Below, one piece after another: positions 25,599 to 34,400 of a DNA stretch of 64,000 nucleotides (the stretch's first letter is position 1; each line of letters starts with the position of its first letter). A program made the translations under genes and the position numbers. The notes beneath the pieces are model-generated. The model was not told where the DNA came from. It was given only the letters and a program-made list of their open reading frames with translations, and made no database searches. The DNA comes from Sulfurovum sp. UBA12169 (GTDB taxonomy: Bacteria; Campylobacterota; Campylobacteria; Campylobacterales; Sulfurovaceae), in assembly GCA_002742845.1 (NCBI GenBank), contig DLUH01000001.1, positions 561,291 to 625,290 on the forward strand, given 5' to 3'.

Positions 25599-25739
25599 GC
25601 TTATCTCTCATTCATTTGTTTTATTGTACCGCACAGTAATATAGCAGATTAATATATTATTTTTACCTTCAATCATATGGTCAAGACGATACAGTGTCAG
25701 GCATTTCCAAAAAAGATGCAAAAAAATTCATTCGCTGCC

Positions 25740-25958
25740 TTAAAAATCTAACCCGTCCCAAAACTCATCAAAATCAAGATTGGTCATCATGGTTTCATCA
25801 TCGTTGTTTTTCTCAAGCAGTTTTTTTCGTTCACGCTCAAAATACTGATCCAATGCCTCCTCAAGAAGCGTGTTGATATCTTTGCCAAGAAGTGAAGAGA
25901 AGGTTTGCAAATTTTCTACTGTACTGTGTTTAAATTCAATATTTATATGTTTTTCCAT
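25740..25958 (-). CDS. Small ribbon-helix-helix-like protein
   Basis: A 72-residue protein beginning MEKHINIEFKHSTVENL, followed by LLGKDINTLLEEALDQYFERE, which fits a beta-strand plus two helices of the ribbon-helix-helix/CopG class, then an acidic tail. The start at 25958 has no ribosome site, but TACAAT lies 6 nt upstream, which suggests a leaderless transcript. A longer reading frame upstream is low-complexity and unlikely. Similar proteins are antitoxins or repressors; no toxin gene is paired with it. Confidence 0.55.
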   Translation of the reverse strand: MEKHINIEFKHSTVENLQTFSSLLGKDINTLLEEALDQYFERERKKLLEKNNDDETMMTNLDFDEFWDGLDF

Positions 25959-25964
25959 GGGGGT

Positions 25965-25970
25965 ATTGTA
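25965..25970 (-). promoter_or_regulatory. -10 box with 6-nt spacing to ATG (leaderless candidate)
   Basis: TACAAT on the minus strand ends 6 nt before the ATG of the ribbon-helix-helix gene, so transcription would start at or next to the start codon. No Shine-Dalgarno sequence is present. Confidence 0.45.
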
Positions 25971-26061
25971 CACTAAGCCGTCTATTTTTTTCTTTTTTAT
26001 GCGATAAGGAGGAGGTTTTGATATACTGCTATCATAAAAACAGGGAATAAAGGAGCAGATC

Positions 26062-26448
26062 ATGACACCGGAAAAACTCATCCGGGCAGCGCGTAAAATT
26101 GTTGGACAATTTGAACTGAGCCATGCTGATTTTTCTGCCGGAAAAGTAGGAGCAGCACTTTTAAGCGCAAAAGGAAATATTTATACCGGAATCAACATTG
26201 AACTAGCATGCGGTATCGGATTTTGCGCAGAACATTCAGCAATTGCTGAAATGTTAAAAAACAGAGAAACCCAAATCGACATGATCGTTGCAACAAATAA
26301 CAAATCTATCATTCCTCCATGCGGACGATGCAGGGAACTTATGTTTCAAGTTAATCGCAGCAACATGAATACAAAAATATATCTCACCGGTGACCGCTAT
26401 ATGACCCTTGCTGAATTATTGCCCAATCCCTGGGAGCCAAGCCTGTGA
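26062..26448 (+). CDS. Cytidine deaminase-like protein
   Basis: A 128-residue zinc hydrolase of the CDA/blasticidin deaminase family. Zinc and catalytic motifs are C-A-E in GFCAEHSAIAE near 54 and P-C-G-R-C near 94. Cytidine deaminase itself is tetrameric and about this size; blasticidin-S deaminase-like proteins share the same layout, so the substrate is open. AAAGGAG precedes the ATG. It is transcribed divergently from the ribbon-helix-helix gene and converges with the TRAP permease. Confidence 0.8.
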   Translation: MTPEKLIRAARKIVGQFELSHADFSAGKVGAALLSAKGNIYTGINIELACGIGFCAEHSAIAEMLKNRETQIDMIVATNNKSIIPPCGRCRELMFQVNRSNMNTKIYLTGDRYMTLAELLPNPWEPSL

Positions 26449-26476
26449 CACTTTGGGTTGAGAGCTTTTCGACCGC

Positions 26477-28357
26477 TCACTTTCCAAACAAATAGATCAA
26501 ATCAGGATAAATTACAATAATCAGCAAAGCCAAGAGTTGCAGTAAAATAAACGGCACGACTCCCCTGTAGATAGTTCCCGTACCAATCTTATCTCCGGCC
26601 GCCCCCTTGAGATAAAACAGTGCAAACCCAAAGGGAGGGGTAAGAAAAGAGGATTGCAGGTTCATCGCGACAAGAACAGCAAACCATACAGGATCAATCC
26701 CAAACGATGCAACGATGGGCACCAAAATCGGTACAACCACAAATGCAATCTCTATAAAGTCAATAAAAAAACCTAAAATAAAAATGGCTGCCATCGCGAT
26801 AAGGATAAACATCCATTTGCTTCCCAAATCTTGTGAAAAAAACTCCAGTGCCATATCGCCGCCGCCAAGCTCATTGAATACCAGCGAAAAAGCCGTCGCA
26901 CCGATGAGTATCATGAAGATCATCGCTGTGAGTTTAACTGTCTCTATGCTTGCATAACGAAGCAATGCATACGAAAAAGTTTTCTTGCCCGCAGACAGCG
27001 CCACTGCTCCAAGCACACCGATTGCCGCCGATTCAGTCGCCGAAGCAATCCCCGTGAAAATGGAGCCCAACACTACGCCTATGAGCAACAAGGGGGAGAC
27101 AATCTCTCTTGCTGCTGTTTTAAGCACTGCGCGATAAGGTTCATCCAATACAATAGCCGGAGCGATATCTTTGTTCAGCCATGAAACAATGACAATATAA
27201 AGCACATAAAGTACAATGAGCAGCATTCCGGGCACTACGGCCGCACGAAAAAGATCGCCTACACTCAGATGCATCTGATCTCCAAGCACAATAAGCACAA
27301 CAGAGGGCGGAATCAGCTGCCCCAATGTTCCGCTGGCTGCAATAGTACCTGCAGCCAAGGAAGGCGAATAGCCGTGTTTGAGCATCAAAGGCAGTGCGAT
27401 GAGGCTCATCATCACCACTGAAGCCCCTACGATTCCAGTACTTGCTGCGAGTATCGCCCCTACAATTACCACTGAAATAGCCAATCCTCCACGTAAATTT
27501 CTAAAAAGTTTTCCCAACGAAAACATCAAACCTTCCGCCATCTTTGACTTTTCAAGTATCAGCCCCATAAAAACAAACAAAGGTACAGCCATCAGTGTAG
27601 CATTATCCATAATGCCATACGTACGATAAGGAAGCATCTGGAAAGTTTGAAGCGATACCTCGTCACTAATAAGTGCAAAAAAAAGTGCCGAACCTGCAAA
27701 GACAAATGCCACCTGAAATCCCGCCATCAGAAGCACAAAACTCAAAGCAAACATCAAAAATACAGGATCTAAAAGAAATGCTACTCTATTGAACCATAAT
27801 GCATATACTGCTGTGCCCAAAAATACCGCCACTCCAAGCGCCAGCCACAAAAAAGTTTTATTTTCGACCTTGTGATACGCTTTGAGCACTTCGCTGACCG
27901 CCTGGATAAGCAATAAAATAAATGCCACAATCAGCATACTCTTGATCAGATACCGATGCGTCAATCCCCCCGGATCAGAAGAGACTTCACGCTGAATATA
28001 GCTCTGGTAGGTCATATCCAAAGCATCATTCAAAAAAAATAAAGAAAAAGGTATCAGCAAAAGAAGCATAGAGAGTATCTGCACGATCGCCTTAGTCTGC
28101 ACAGAATATCTCTCAAAAAAGATATCCACTCTCACATGTTTGTCATGTTTAAGCGCATAACTAAGCCCCAGCAAAAAAATAATATCAAACAGATGCCACT
28201 CCAACTCCTGCAGGGCAACAGAACCTGCCGAAAAAAGATACCTTGCTGCGGCATCATAGGCCACAAGGAGCGAAAGCATAACAACGAGCACCGCAGCTAT
28301 GTACCCTGAGTGTTTGGAGAGACGGTCCACGTAATACGAAAGATCTATTAATTTCAT
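26477..28357 (-). CDS. Fused TRAP transporter permease (DctQ-DctM)
   Basis: A 626-residue inner-membrane protein. Residues about 1-160 are the four-helix DctQ small subunit (WHLFDIIFLLGLSYALKHDKHVRVD is its signature region). After a linker helix, residues about 190-626 are the DctM large permease, with GASVVMMSLIALPLMLKHGYSP, TIAASGTLGQLIPPS and a Pro-rich loop near the end (FLTPPFGFALFYLKG). TRAP systems import carboxylates or other organics with Na+. No substrate-binding DctP gene is adjacent, so the substrate is unknown. The ribosome site is poor. Confidence 0.9.
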   Translation of the reverse strand: MKLIDLSYYVDRLSKHSGYIAAVLVVMLSLLVAYDAAARYLFSAGSVALQELEWHLFDIIFLLGLSYALKHDKHVRVDIFFERYSVQTKAIVQILSMLLLLIPFSLFFLNDALDMTYQSYIQREVSSDPGGLTHRYLIKSMLIVAFILLLIQAVSEVLKAYHKVENKTFLWLALGVAVFLGTAVYALWFNRVAFLLDPVFLMFALSFVLLMAGFQVAFVFAGSALFFALISDEVSLQTFQMLPYRTYGIMDNATLMAVPLFVFMGLILEKSKMAEGLMFSLGKLFRNLRGGLAISVVIVGAILAASTGIVGASVVMMSLIALPLMLKHGYSPSLAAGTIAASGTLGQLIPPSVVLIVLGDQMHLSVGDLFRAAVVPGMLLIVLYVLYIVIVSWLNKDIAPAIVLDEPYRAVLKTAAREIVSPLLLIGVVLGSIFTGIASATESAAIGVLGAVALSAGKKTFSYALLRYASIETVKLTAMIFMILIGATAFSLVFNELGGGDMALEFFSQDLGSKWMFILIAMAAIFILGFFIDFIEIAFVVVPILVPIVASFGIDPVWFAVLVAMNLQSSFLTPPFGFALFYLKGAAGDKIGTGTIYRGVVPFILLQLLALLIIVIYPDLIYLFGK

Positions 28358-28521
28358 TTATTGCTATCTTTTCTACTCATTTTAGAAAGGAGATTGTTTT
28401 TGTTTATTTTACCCGCTCCCAACTTCATCATCCCGCACATGTGCTTATCGCCTCTCTCGTATCCAAACGTAATCAAATATATTTTTACCCCTCGTTACCG
28501 ATAGTATTTATCTCAAAAAAA

Positions 28522-29346
28522 CTATTTCCAGTACGTATCAAGTCTCACAAACCATCCCTTGCGCCAACGCTCTTCGCCCCGCGCAGGGGGCGAATTTCTG
28601 ATGCGTCTATCAAGCATCGCTTTGGCGGCATCGGCAAAAGCTTTAAGCTTATAGGGTTCTTTTGGATCCATATGCTCAAGCACTTGCAAAAGCCCCCATC
28701 CTTCTCCTTTGTAGCGTTCACTTTCCAAGGTACCCTCGCCTTTAAAATTAGTATAATCCAAAAGCACATAAATCCCTCGCTCATTGACAGAACCGTCAGG
28801 GTGGCGCATCACCTCATCAAAACGTTTCCTGATAAGAGCTTTTTGCTTAGGATCATTTAAAGTTTCAAGCATTTGAGGTAAAGCCTCATTGAGTCGTTTT
28901 GCCATAAATCTTGCTTGATGGGATTGTGTCTCTTTCAGAAAAGCAAATAACTCCCTATATTGCTTGCTCTTGGTATTTTTGGCATGAAAAAATGATTCTT
29001 TATTGCCCCAAGGCAGAGGCGTTTTACTGTTAAGCCATGGGGGCATCTTCACACCCTTATGTTCCAGATACGCCAACACCATCGGAAAGACTTCACGGAA
29101 GCGCTCACTATGCCCTGCGCTAAACCAAATAAAATGTCCGATCCCTACAGAGGCAAAATCTTCTCCGTCATTCCAATGCACAAGATATTTATCCTGCCCG
29201 GCCCCTTCATTTTGCCATACTTTTTGCGCGATATATTCCGCTTGCCTATCTGTAAGTTTTACTTCTGAGGCCAAAGCTACAGCAAATCCAAACAATATCA
29301 TCCCTGCCGCAATGCGCATCGGCCAGCCTTTCTTGCTATATTTCAT
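28522..29346 (-). CDS. Exported protein with lysozyme-like motif, function unknown
   Basis: A 274-residue protein with a signal peptide (about 10-27, AAGMILFGFAVALAS). The most conserved-looking part is WQNEGAGQDKYLVHWNDGE followed by SVGIGHFIWF, reminiscent of catalytic Glu plus glycine loop regions in lysozyme-like muramidases. No known domain is certain. The ATG overlaps the murF stop (ATGA), so it is translationally coupled to a peptidoglycan precursor gene, which supports a wall-related role by inference. The alternative start MRIAAG nine codons in lacks a better site. Confidence 0.6.
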   Translation of the reverse strand: MKYSKKGWPMRIAAGMILFGFAVALASEVKLTDRQAEYIAQKVWQNEGAGQDKYLVHWNDGEDFASVGIGHFIWFSAGHSERFREVFPMVLAYLEHKGVKMPPWLNSKTPLPWGNKESFFHAKNTKSKQYRELFAFLKETQSHQARFMAKRLNEALPQMLETLNDPKQKALIRKRFDEVMRHPDGSVNERGIYVLLDYTNFKGEGTLESERYKGEGWGLLQVLEHMDPKEPYKLKAFADAAKAMLDRRIRNSPPARGEERWRKGWFVRLDTYWK

Positions 29347-30752
29347 ATAAAACTCGGAGCATCATTGGCAAAAAGTATCAGATCACCCGGACGCGTCTGC
29401 TCTATCAGCATTGCTTCCATCTCGCTTTTGGCAGAAAGTTTTACCAGTTTATCTGCATCTACACAGGTTTTAAATATCCCATAATTGAGATCACCCGTCA
29501 CCACCACCACATCAAATACTTCGTTGGCTTTTTGTGCCACTTGGATGTTCAGTGCATCATCCGCCTCAACAAGTCCCGGGGTAATAACCACCTTTCTTCC
29601 TTTATGAGTGCTTGCTAAATCGAATGACGCCATCATCCCGTCGATGTTGCCATTGAAGCTGTCATCAAGAATTATTTTACCTCCCGCATCGATGCGCTGC
29701 AATCTGTGATCGACCGATTTGAGTGTGCTTAATTTTTGCTGTATCTGCGCATCACTCAATCCAAATGCTTTGGCTACTTTCACTGCCGCCGCAAGATTCA
29801 TCGCATTAAATGCACCCAAGATACCGGCCGTATAGCGTACACCCTCAAGCGTAAAACTCGTCCCCTCGAGGGTTGCTTCAATTTCCGTAATATCTGGACC
29901 AAAAGAGTGAATATTTTCTTGAGGTTCTACCCTCACACTTTCATGTATCCATGCCTCTTTGAGTCTGTTTGTCCGAAGAATTTCCATCTTGGTATTGCGG
30001 ATATTTTCAAGTGTCTTGAAATACTCAATATGTGCAGGACCGATCTTGCCTACAACCACATAATGAGGATTGACAAAAGTGCTGATTTCTGCAATATCCC
30101 CCTCGCCTCTGGCACCCATCTCCACCACATACACTTCTGTATCTTCAGGAAGATCATCATTGATATCCTTCAGCACTCCCCCCAGAGTATTAACCGAACG
30201 AGGTGTTGCATAGGTTTTATACTTGGCTTTAAGAAGATGCTCTACATAATTTTTGATACTTGTTTTTCCGTAGCTTGCAGTAATACCCACTACTGTGAGG
30301 TTTTTCATCGATTCTATCTTCTTTTTTGCCTTCAGTTTAAACCCGCTGAAAAGCATTTTCTCAATGAACGATGAAACAAAGTATGCAATCAAAAGCGGGA
30401 TAATAACTCCAAAATGATGAAACACTAAAACAATAAAAAAGGCCACAAAAAAGAGTACGGCAAAAAAGCGTTTAACTCTTCCGGTAAACACCAAAGGTTT
30501 GTCCAGCCCCCTATACCAACCATACAGCGCACCCAGATATATCGCAACGACAACAAAGGCATATGAAGTCGTATAGTGTATAAGCATGTAAATCGCAAAC
30601 GGTATAAGAAAATAGACAAAATGCCACCATGTTTTTGTATGATGCAGCACCACACGTTCAAGCTTATAGCTATACCACTGGAGATTGGTGATCACATAAT
30701 ATCCCATTGCTGCGATGAACAGCGCATAGGCAAAAATATCAAGAAGTATCAT
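29343..30752 (-). CDS. murF: UDP-MurNAc-tripeptide D-Ala-D-Ala ligase, membrane-anchored form
   Basis: A 469-residue Mur ligase. It adds D-Ala-D-Ala to UDP-MurNAc-tripeptide with ATP. As in other Campylobacterota, an N-terminal region with about four membrane helices (1-145) precedes the ligase. The ATP loop is GITASYGKTSIK near 155, followed by VEMGARGEGDIAEI, NAMNLAAAVKVA and DDSFNGN. The ATG at 30752 overlaps the hydrolase stop (ATGA) and has AAGGA upstream; an ATG six codons earlier has no site. Confidence 0.9.
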   Translation of the reverse strand: MILLDIFAYALFIAAMGYYVITNLQWYSYKLERVVLHHTKTWWHFVYFLIPFAIYMLIHYTTSYAFVVVAIYLGALYGWYRGLDKPLVFTGRVKRFFAVLFFVAFFIVLVFHHFGVIIPLLIAYFVSSFIEKMLFSGFKLKAKKKIESMKNLTVVGITASYGKTSIKNYVEHLLKAKYKTYATPRSVNTLGGVLKDINDDLPEDTEVYVVEMGARGEGDIAEISTFVNPHYVVVGKIGPAHIEYFKTLENIRNTKMEILRTNRLKEAWIHESVRVEPQENIHSFGPDITEIEATLEGTSFTLEGVRYTAGILGAFNAMNLAAAVKVAKAFGLSDAQIQQKLSTLKSVDHRLQRIDAGGKIILDDSFNGNIDGMMASFDLASTHKGRKVVITPGLVEADDALNIQVAQKANEVFDVVVVTGDLNYGIFKTCVDADKLVKLSAKSEMEAMLIEQTRPGDLILFANDAPSFI

Positions 30753-31480
30753 AGGTGTGTTTCCTTGCATTGTGTTTCTATGGTCTGTGCGATAAAGGTA
30801 CCGTGTTTTAAAAAAAAGAAATGGTCCCCCTCAAGCGGATAAAGCGAACTTTTGGGTATTAGGCTTTTTATTTTTTCGGCTGTCCATAACGGTGTTGCCG
30901 TATCTTTTTTGCCCCAAAAAAGAAGTGTTTTGCTTTGAGTTTTTGCAAAATTGGCTTCAAAATCTTCGTTCACCACGTTTTTAAAGGTTTCGTACATCTC
31001 GTGATTCATCCCTTTGGCATCATCACTGACAAATATTTGACGCAATTTTTGTATCCCTAGCGGCTTGAGCAATTTAAAGAGTGCGATTTTTATTCGCACG
31101 TTCCAGGGCTTTGGCACAAGCACCCCCGAAGAGGAAAGCAAAACCAAACAAGGAGAATCCAGCAGCACAGAAACCTTCCCGCCAAAAGAGTGACCCATAA
31201 TAATCTTTGGAGAAACCCGCAACTCCATCAAAAAAAGCTTCACAATCTGTGCATAATCTTTGGTTGTCAATATAGAGTTGTTGGAGCTTTTGCCAAAACC
31301 GGGCATATCCAGATAGATATGTTTGTACATCTTGAGCGTTTGCCCAAATGCTTGCTTCATGATCTCTTTACTGCTTCCCCATCCATGAAGCACAAGAAAA
31401 ACATCCTGCTCACTCGGATTTGCCAACTCATAAGAGAGTTGATAGCTATTGTTTTTGTAAATAATTTCTTTAGATGCCAT
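30749..31480 (-). CDS. Alpha/beta hydrolase
   Basis: A 243-residue alpha/beta-hydrolase-fold enzyme. Oxyanion region LHGWGSS, nucleophile elbow GHSFGG near 96, acid in WGKKDTATP and a C-terminal histidine in EGDHFFFL form the triad. The substrate is unknown. The same gene lies upstream of murF in C. jejuni (Cj0796c, from memory), and the 4-bp overlap with murF suggests a link to wall or lipid metabolism. Confidence 0.85.
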   Translation of the reverse strand: MASKEIIYKNNSYQLSYELANPSEQDVFLVLHGWGSSKEIMKQAFGQTLKMYKHIYLDMPGFGKSSNNSILTTKDYAQIVKLFLMELRVSPKIIMGHSFGGKVSVLLDSPCLVLLSSSGVLVPKPWNVRIKIALFKLLKPLGIQKLRQIFVSDDAKGMNHEMYETFKNVVNEDFEANFAKTQSKTLLFWGKKDTATPLWTAEKIKSLIPKSSLYPLEGDHFFFLKHGTFIAQTIETQCKETHL

Positions 31481-31511
31481 AATATACCATTGTATTTTAA
31501 TTTTTGTGATT

Positions 31512-32654
31512 TTATCTTTTAATTTTTAACGATTTAGCGCAGTTGTAAGCACTTGAAAATGCCCACTGAAAATTATATCCGCCAAGTCTTCCTGTCACAT
31601 CAAGCACTTCCCCGATAAAATACAACCCGTCGCTTTTCAGGCTCATCATCGTATTTGCATCCACTTCATCGGTACATACACCGCCTCTGGTCACCTCGGC
31701 CTTGCTGTATCCAAATGTGCCTGCCGGTGCAAAACTGTAATGACTCAAGGTCTCCAACCGTTTTAATTCATCCAGACTGAGTTTGGAGCCCATTTTATCT
31801 TCGATTCCCAATTGTATCAAAAATGCCTTGGCAACCCGTTTAGGAAAAGGAAAAATAGAAGTGAGCTGCTTTTTGCTTGAGCGTACAGTGCTCCAGGAAA
31901 ATCCGGGTAAAAAGTCTATAGTGATATTTCCTTTTTCCCAATACAAAGAAGCATCCAAAATCGCCGGACCACTGATGCCTTTATGGGCGAAAAGAAGCGG
32001 CCCCCTGCAAAGCTGATCTGCCACCTTGATCTCCACCTCTACCGAAGTACCGCTGAGTTCTTTGAAAAAAAACTGTTCTTTTTGTACAGTAAACCCTACC
32101 AATGCCGGCGCTGTTTTTACAATCGTATGCCCAAAAGAAGCTGCAATTTCATATCCGATAGAACTTGCGCCAAGAATGGGATAACTCAATCCGCCCGATG
32201 CCACCACGACAATCTTGGAGGTTAGCACTCTTTTGTCGGTTTTAACACTAAAATAGTCTCCCCTTTTGCTGACTTTTAATACTTTTTCATCCAAAAGTAT
32301 CGTTTGTTTTTTGCTTTCTTTGTTAAAAATTTCCAAAAGTTCTTTAGCGCTGTTGGGACAAAAGTACTGGCCCTCTTTTTTTACAACAGGATCAATGCCT
32401 CGCTGTTTTATCCATGCCAAAAGAGCTTTTTGATCAAATGCCCTGAGACTTTGTTTGATAAAACTGTCTCTTCCTGCATAAAAAGCACTGTCCATCCTCT
32501 GGTTGGTGATATTGCATTTCCCCCCGCCGGAGACCAGCATCTTGGCTCCTGCTTTGCCATTAGCCTCTATCAGTAGTGCCGATTGCCTCGGAAGCACGGA
32601 AGCGAGCATCAATGCGCTTGCTCCTCCGCCTATAATAATGAGCTCTTTATCCAT
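31512..32654 (-). CDS. BaiN/HI0933-like flavoprotein
   Basis: A 380-residue NAD(P)/FAD-dependent oxidoreductase of the HI0933/YhiN family. FAD-binding IIIGGGASALM at the N-terminus, the family signature GGGKCNITN near 43, VASGGLSYPILG near 150, and a C-terminal TRGGV..DEV and GEVLDVTGRLGGYN region. The reaction is not established for this lineage. The ATG has no ribosome site, but TATAAT ends 6 nt upstream, suggesting a leaderless mRNA. It diverges from the NlpC/P60 gene. Confidence 0.85.
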   Translation of the reverse strand: MDKELIIIGGGASALMLASVLPRQSALLIEANGKAGAKMLVSGGGKCNITNQRMDSAFYAGRDSFIKQSLRAFDQKALLAWIKQRGIDPVVKKEGQYFCPNSAKELLEIFNKESKKQTILLDEKVLKVSKRGDYFSVKTDKRVLTSKIVVVASGGLSYPILGASSIGYEIAASFGHTIVKTAPALVGFTVQKEQFFFKELSGTSVEVEIKVADQLCRGPLLFAHKGISGPAILDASLYWEKGNITIDFLPGFSWSTVRSSKKQLTSIFPFPKRVAKAFLIQLGIEDKMGSKLSLDELKRLETLSHYSFAPAGTFGYSKAEVTRGGVCTDEVDANTMMSLKSDGLYFIGEVLDVTGRLGGYNFQWAFSSAYNCAKSLKIKR

Positions 32655-32660
32655 GATGAC

Positions 32661-32666
32661 ATTATA
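32661..32666 (-). promoter_or_regulatory. -10 box with 6-nt spacing to ATG (leaderless candidate)
   Basis: Perfect TATAAT on the minus strand in GGCTATAATGTCATC-ATG, 6 nt from the start of the BaiN-type gene, with no Shine-Dalgarno sequence. The geometry matches that at 25965-25970. Confidence 0.55.
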
Positions 32667-32713
32667 GCCAATTGCATCACATAAACCTGCTCTTTGTCTT
32701 TGATTTTCTGTGC

Positions 32714-32719
32714 TATAAT
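32714..32719 (+). promoter_or_regulatory. Extended -10 promoter for the NlpC/P60 gene
   Basis: TGCTATAAT, the extended -10 form common in Campylobacterota, 25 bp upstream of the ATG at 32745. Confidence 0.6.
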
Positions 32720-32744
32720 TATAAAAAAGACAGAGAATGAGAAA

Positions 32745-33419
32745 ATGAGGGTTTTAGTTGCTTTTTTGCTTTTTTATTCTTTAGCGTATAGCAATCTCTT
32801 TGTGATAACAGACAAAAACGGAAAAATACTTCATAGCAAAAATCTTCAACATACTGAAAATGCTTTTATCAACCAAAAAACAACCGAATACTCTCTTCAG
32901 GCTATCTATGACGAACTTCATCGTGCCGAAAATCTTGCCCGAATGGCACAAGCCGCACGAGCAAGAGAAGAACGTATTGCCCATGAAAAAGCAGAAGCCA
33001 AAAAAGCAGGCAAAACCTATCATCTCTCTGAGTCCGACAAAAAACAGCTTTTAAAAGATGCCAAATACTACAAGGGAGGGCGCTATATATGGGGAGGTAC
33101 CACTCCGCAAGGGTTTGACTGCTCAGGATATGTACAGTATCTTTATAAAAAACACCGTATTGATCTTCCCCGGACAGCCTATGCCCAATCTAAAAAAGGC
33201 CAACCGATTGATATCAATAGCCTTCAAAAAGGAGATCTTCTTTTCTTTTTAACCGATAAAAAACGCGGCATACCTGTTACGCATGTGGGTATCTATATCG
33301 GAGAAGGAAAGTTTATCCATGCCGCCTCCAAAAAAGACGGCATTATTGTCTCTCCCATTACACATGGAACTTACAGAGAAAAATTTGTTGAAGCGCGAAG
33401 AGTGGTAACGCAAACTTGA
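32745..33419 (+). CDS. NlpC/P60 family peptidoglycan hydrolase
   Basis: A 224-residue exported D,L-endopeptidase-type enzyme. The start MRVLVAFLLFYSLAYS is a signal peptide, so the ATG at 32745 is preferred over one 17 codons upstream. A charged coiled segment (about 55-95) leads to the NlpC/P60 domain, with catalytic Cys in FDCSGYVQYLY near 127, the QKGDLLFF segment, His in THVGIYIGEGKFIHAA, and a last polar residue near 208. It probably cleaves within stem peptides of peptidoglycan. Confidence 0.88.
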   Translation: MRVLVAFLLFYSLAYSNLFVITDKNGKILHSKNLQHTENAFINQKTTEYSLQAIYDELHRAENLARMAQAARAREERIAHEKAEAKKAGKTYHLSESDKKQLLKDAKYYKGGRYIWGGTTPQGFDCSGYVQYLYKKHRIDLPRTAYAQSKKGQPIDINSLQKGDLLFFLTDKKRGIPVTHVGIYIGEGKFIHAASKKDGIIVSPITHGTYREKFVEARRVVTQT

Positions 33420-33508
33420 TGTTTGGCAAGCCTATCGCAACAAAATCAAACAGGGATTTTTTGTCATAAGAAAATGAAATATTTATTATAAAATCAATAC
33501 TCCAATGC

Positions 33509-33514
33509 TATAAT
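33509..33514 (+). promoter_or_regulatory. Extended -10 promoter for the DUF89 gene
   Basis: ATGCTATAAT, with the TATAAT ending 28 bp before the TTG start at 33543; no -35 is recognisable. Confidence 0.55.
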
Positions 33515-33542
33515 AATTCCATACAACCAAGAAGGGAAAATT

Positions 33543-34370
33543 TTGAATATTAAACCCGATTGCATTACCTGTCTGCTTAACCAGGCATTAAAAGTTTCAA
33601 AACTCTTAGATCTGGATGACACTGAAACCAAAAAAGTTCTTAACAAAGCGGCACAGATCCTTATAGATCGCGATATGTCACATACACCGCCTCAAATTGC
33701 CAAAGATATTTATCATGCTATCTCCGAAATTACCCAAAATGATGACCCTGTATTATTGTCTAAAATATATGCTACAAAAGAAGCGCTCAAAGTAGATACC
33801 TCCTTTGTCAAAACCATCAGCGATGCCATTAAACTATCGGCGATCGGAAATGTGATTGATTTTGGCGCACAAAAACAGTTTGATCTCAAAGAGATGATTC
33901 AAAATCATTTCAGTCAGCCGTTTGCCATTGATGATTTTTCCTTATTTGAACAAGAGTTAAAAAAAGCAAAAGAGATGGTCATTATCGGCGACAACGCGGG
34001 AGAACACATCTTTGATAAACTGCTCATAGAAACAATCAAAGAGCACTACCATATCAAAATATACTATTTTGTCAGAGGAAAACCCATCATTAATGATATA
34101 ACAAAAAATGAAGCCGTTCTCTTGGCTGATTGCGCCAATATTGTCGACACGGGCGTTCAGACTCCAGGTTATGATTTAAAAGAATCCAATACGAAAGCCA
34201 AAGAGATCTTCGACCGTGCCGATATCGTACTTGCCAAAGGAATGGGGAACTTTGAAAGTCTTTATCAAACAGCCAACCGTGCAATCTATTTTCTTTTTAT
34301 CGTCAAATGTGATGTTGTGGGCCAGATAATAGGCCAAGATGTCAAATCAATGATTTTTAAGCGTGGATAA
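33543..34370 (+). CDS. DUF89 (ARMT1-like) family protein
   Basis: A 275-residue protein of the DUF89 damage-control phosphatase superfamily, prokaryotic subgroup with an N-terminal Cys pair (C8-I-T-C11). The core motif is VIIGDNAGEHIFDKLLIE near 141-157, where the Asp-Asn bind metal, followed by VRGKPIINDIT and LAKGMGNFE. Such enzymes are metal-dependent phosphatases acting on reactive sugar phosphates in other organisms; the substrate here is unknown. The start is TTG with AAGGGA at normal spacing; no ATG is available. Confidence 0.8.
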   Translation: MNIKPDCITCLLNQALKVSKLLDLDDTETKKVLNKAAQILIDRDMSHTPPQIAKDIYHAISEITQNDDPVLLSKIYATKEALKVDTSFVKTISDAIKLSAIGNVIDFGAQKQFDLKEMIQNHFSQPFAIDDFSLFEQELKKAKEMVIIGDNAGEHIFDKLLIETIKEHYHIKIYYFVRGKPIINDITKNEAVLLADCANIVDTGVQTPGYDLKESNTKAKEIFDRADIVLAKGMGNFESLYQTANRAIYFLFIVKCDVVGQIIGQDVKSMIFKRG

Positions 34371-34400
34371 TGAGGATAAACTCTAAAAATACACTTCTTT

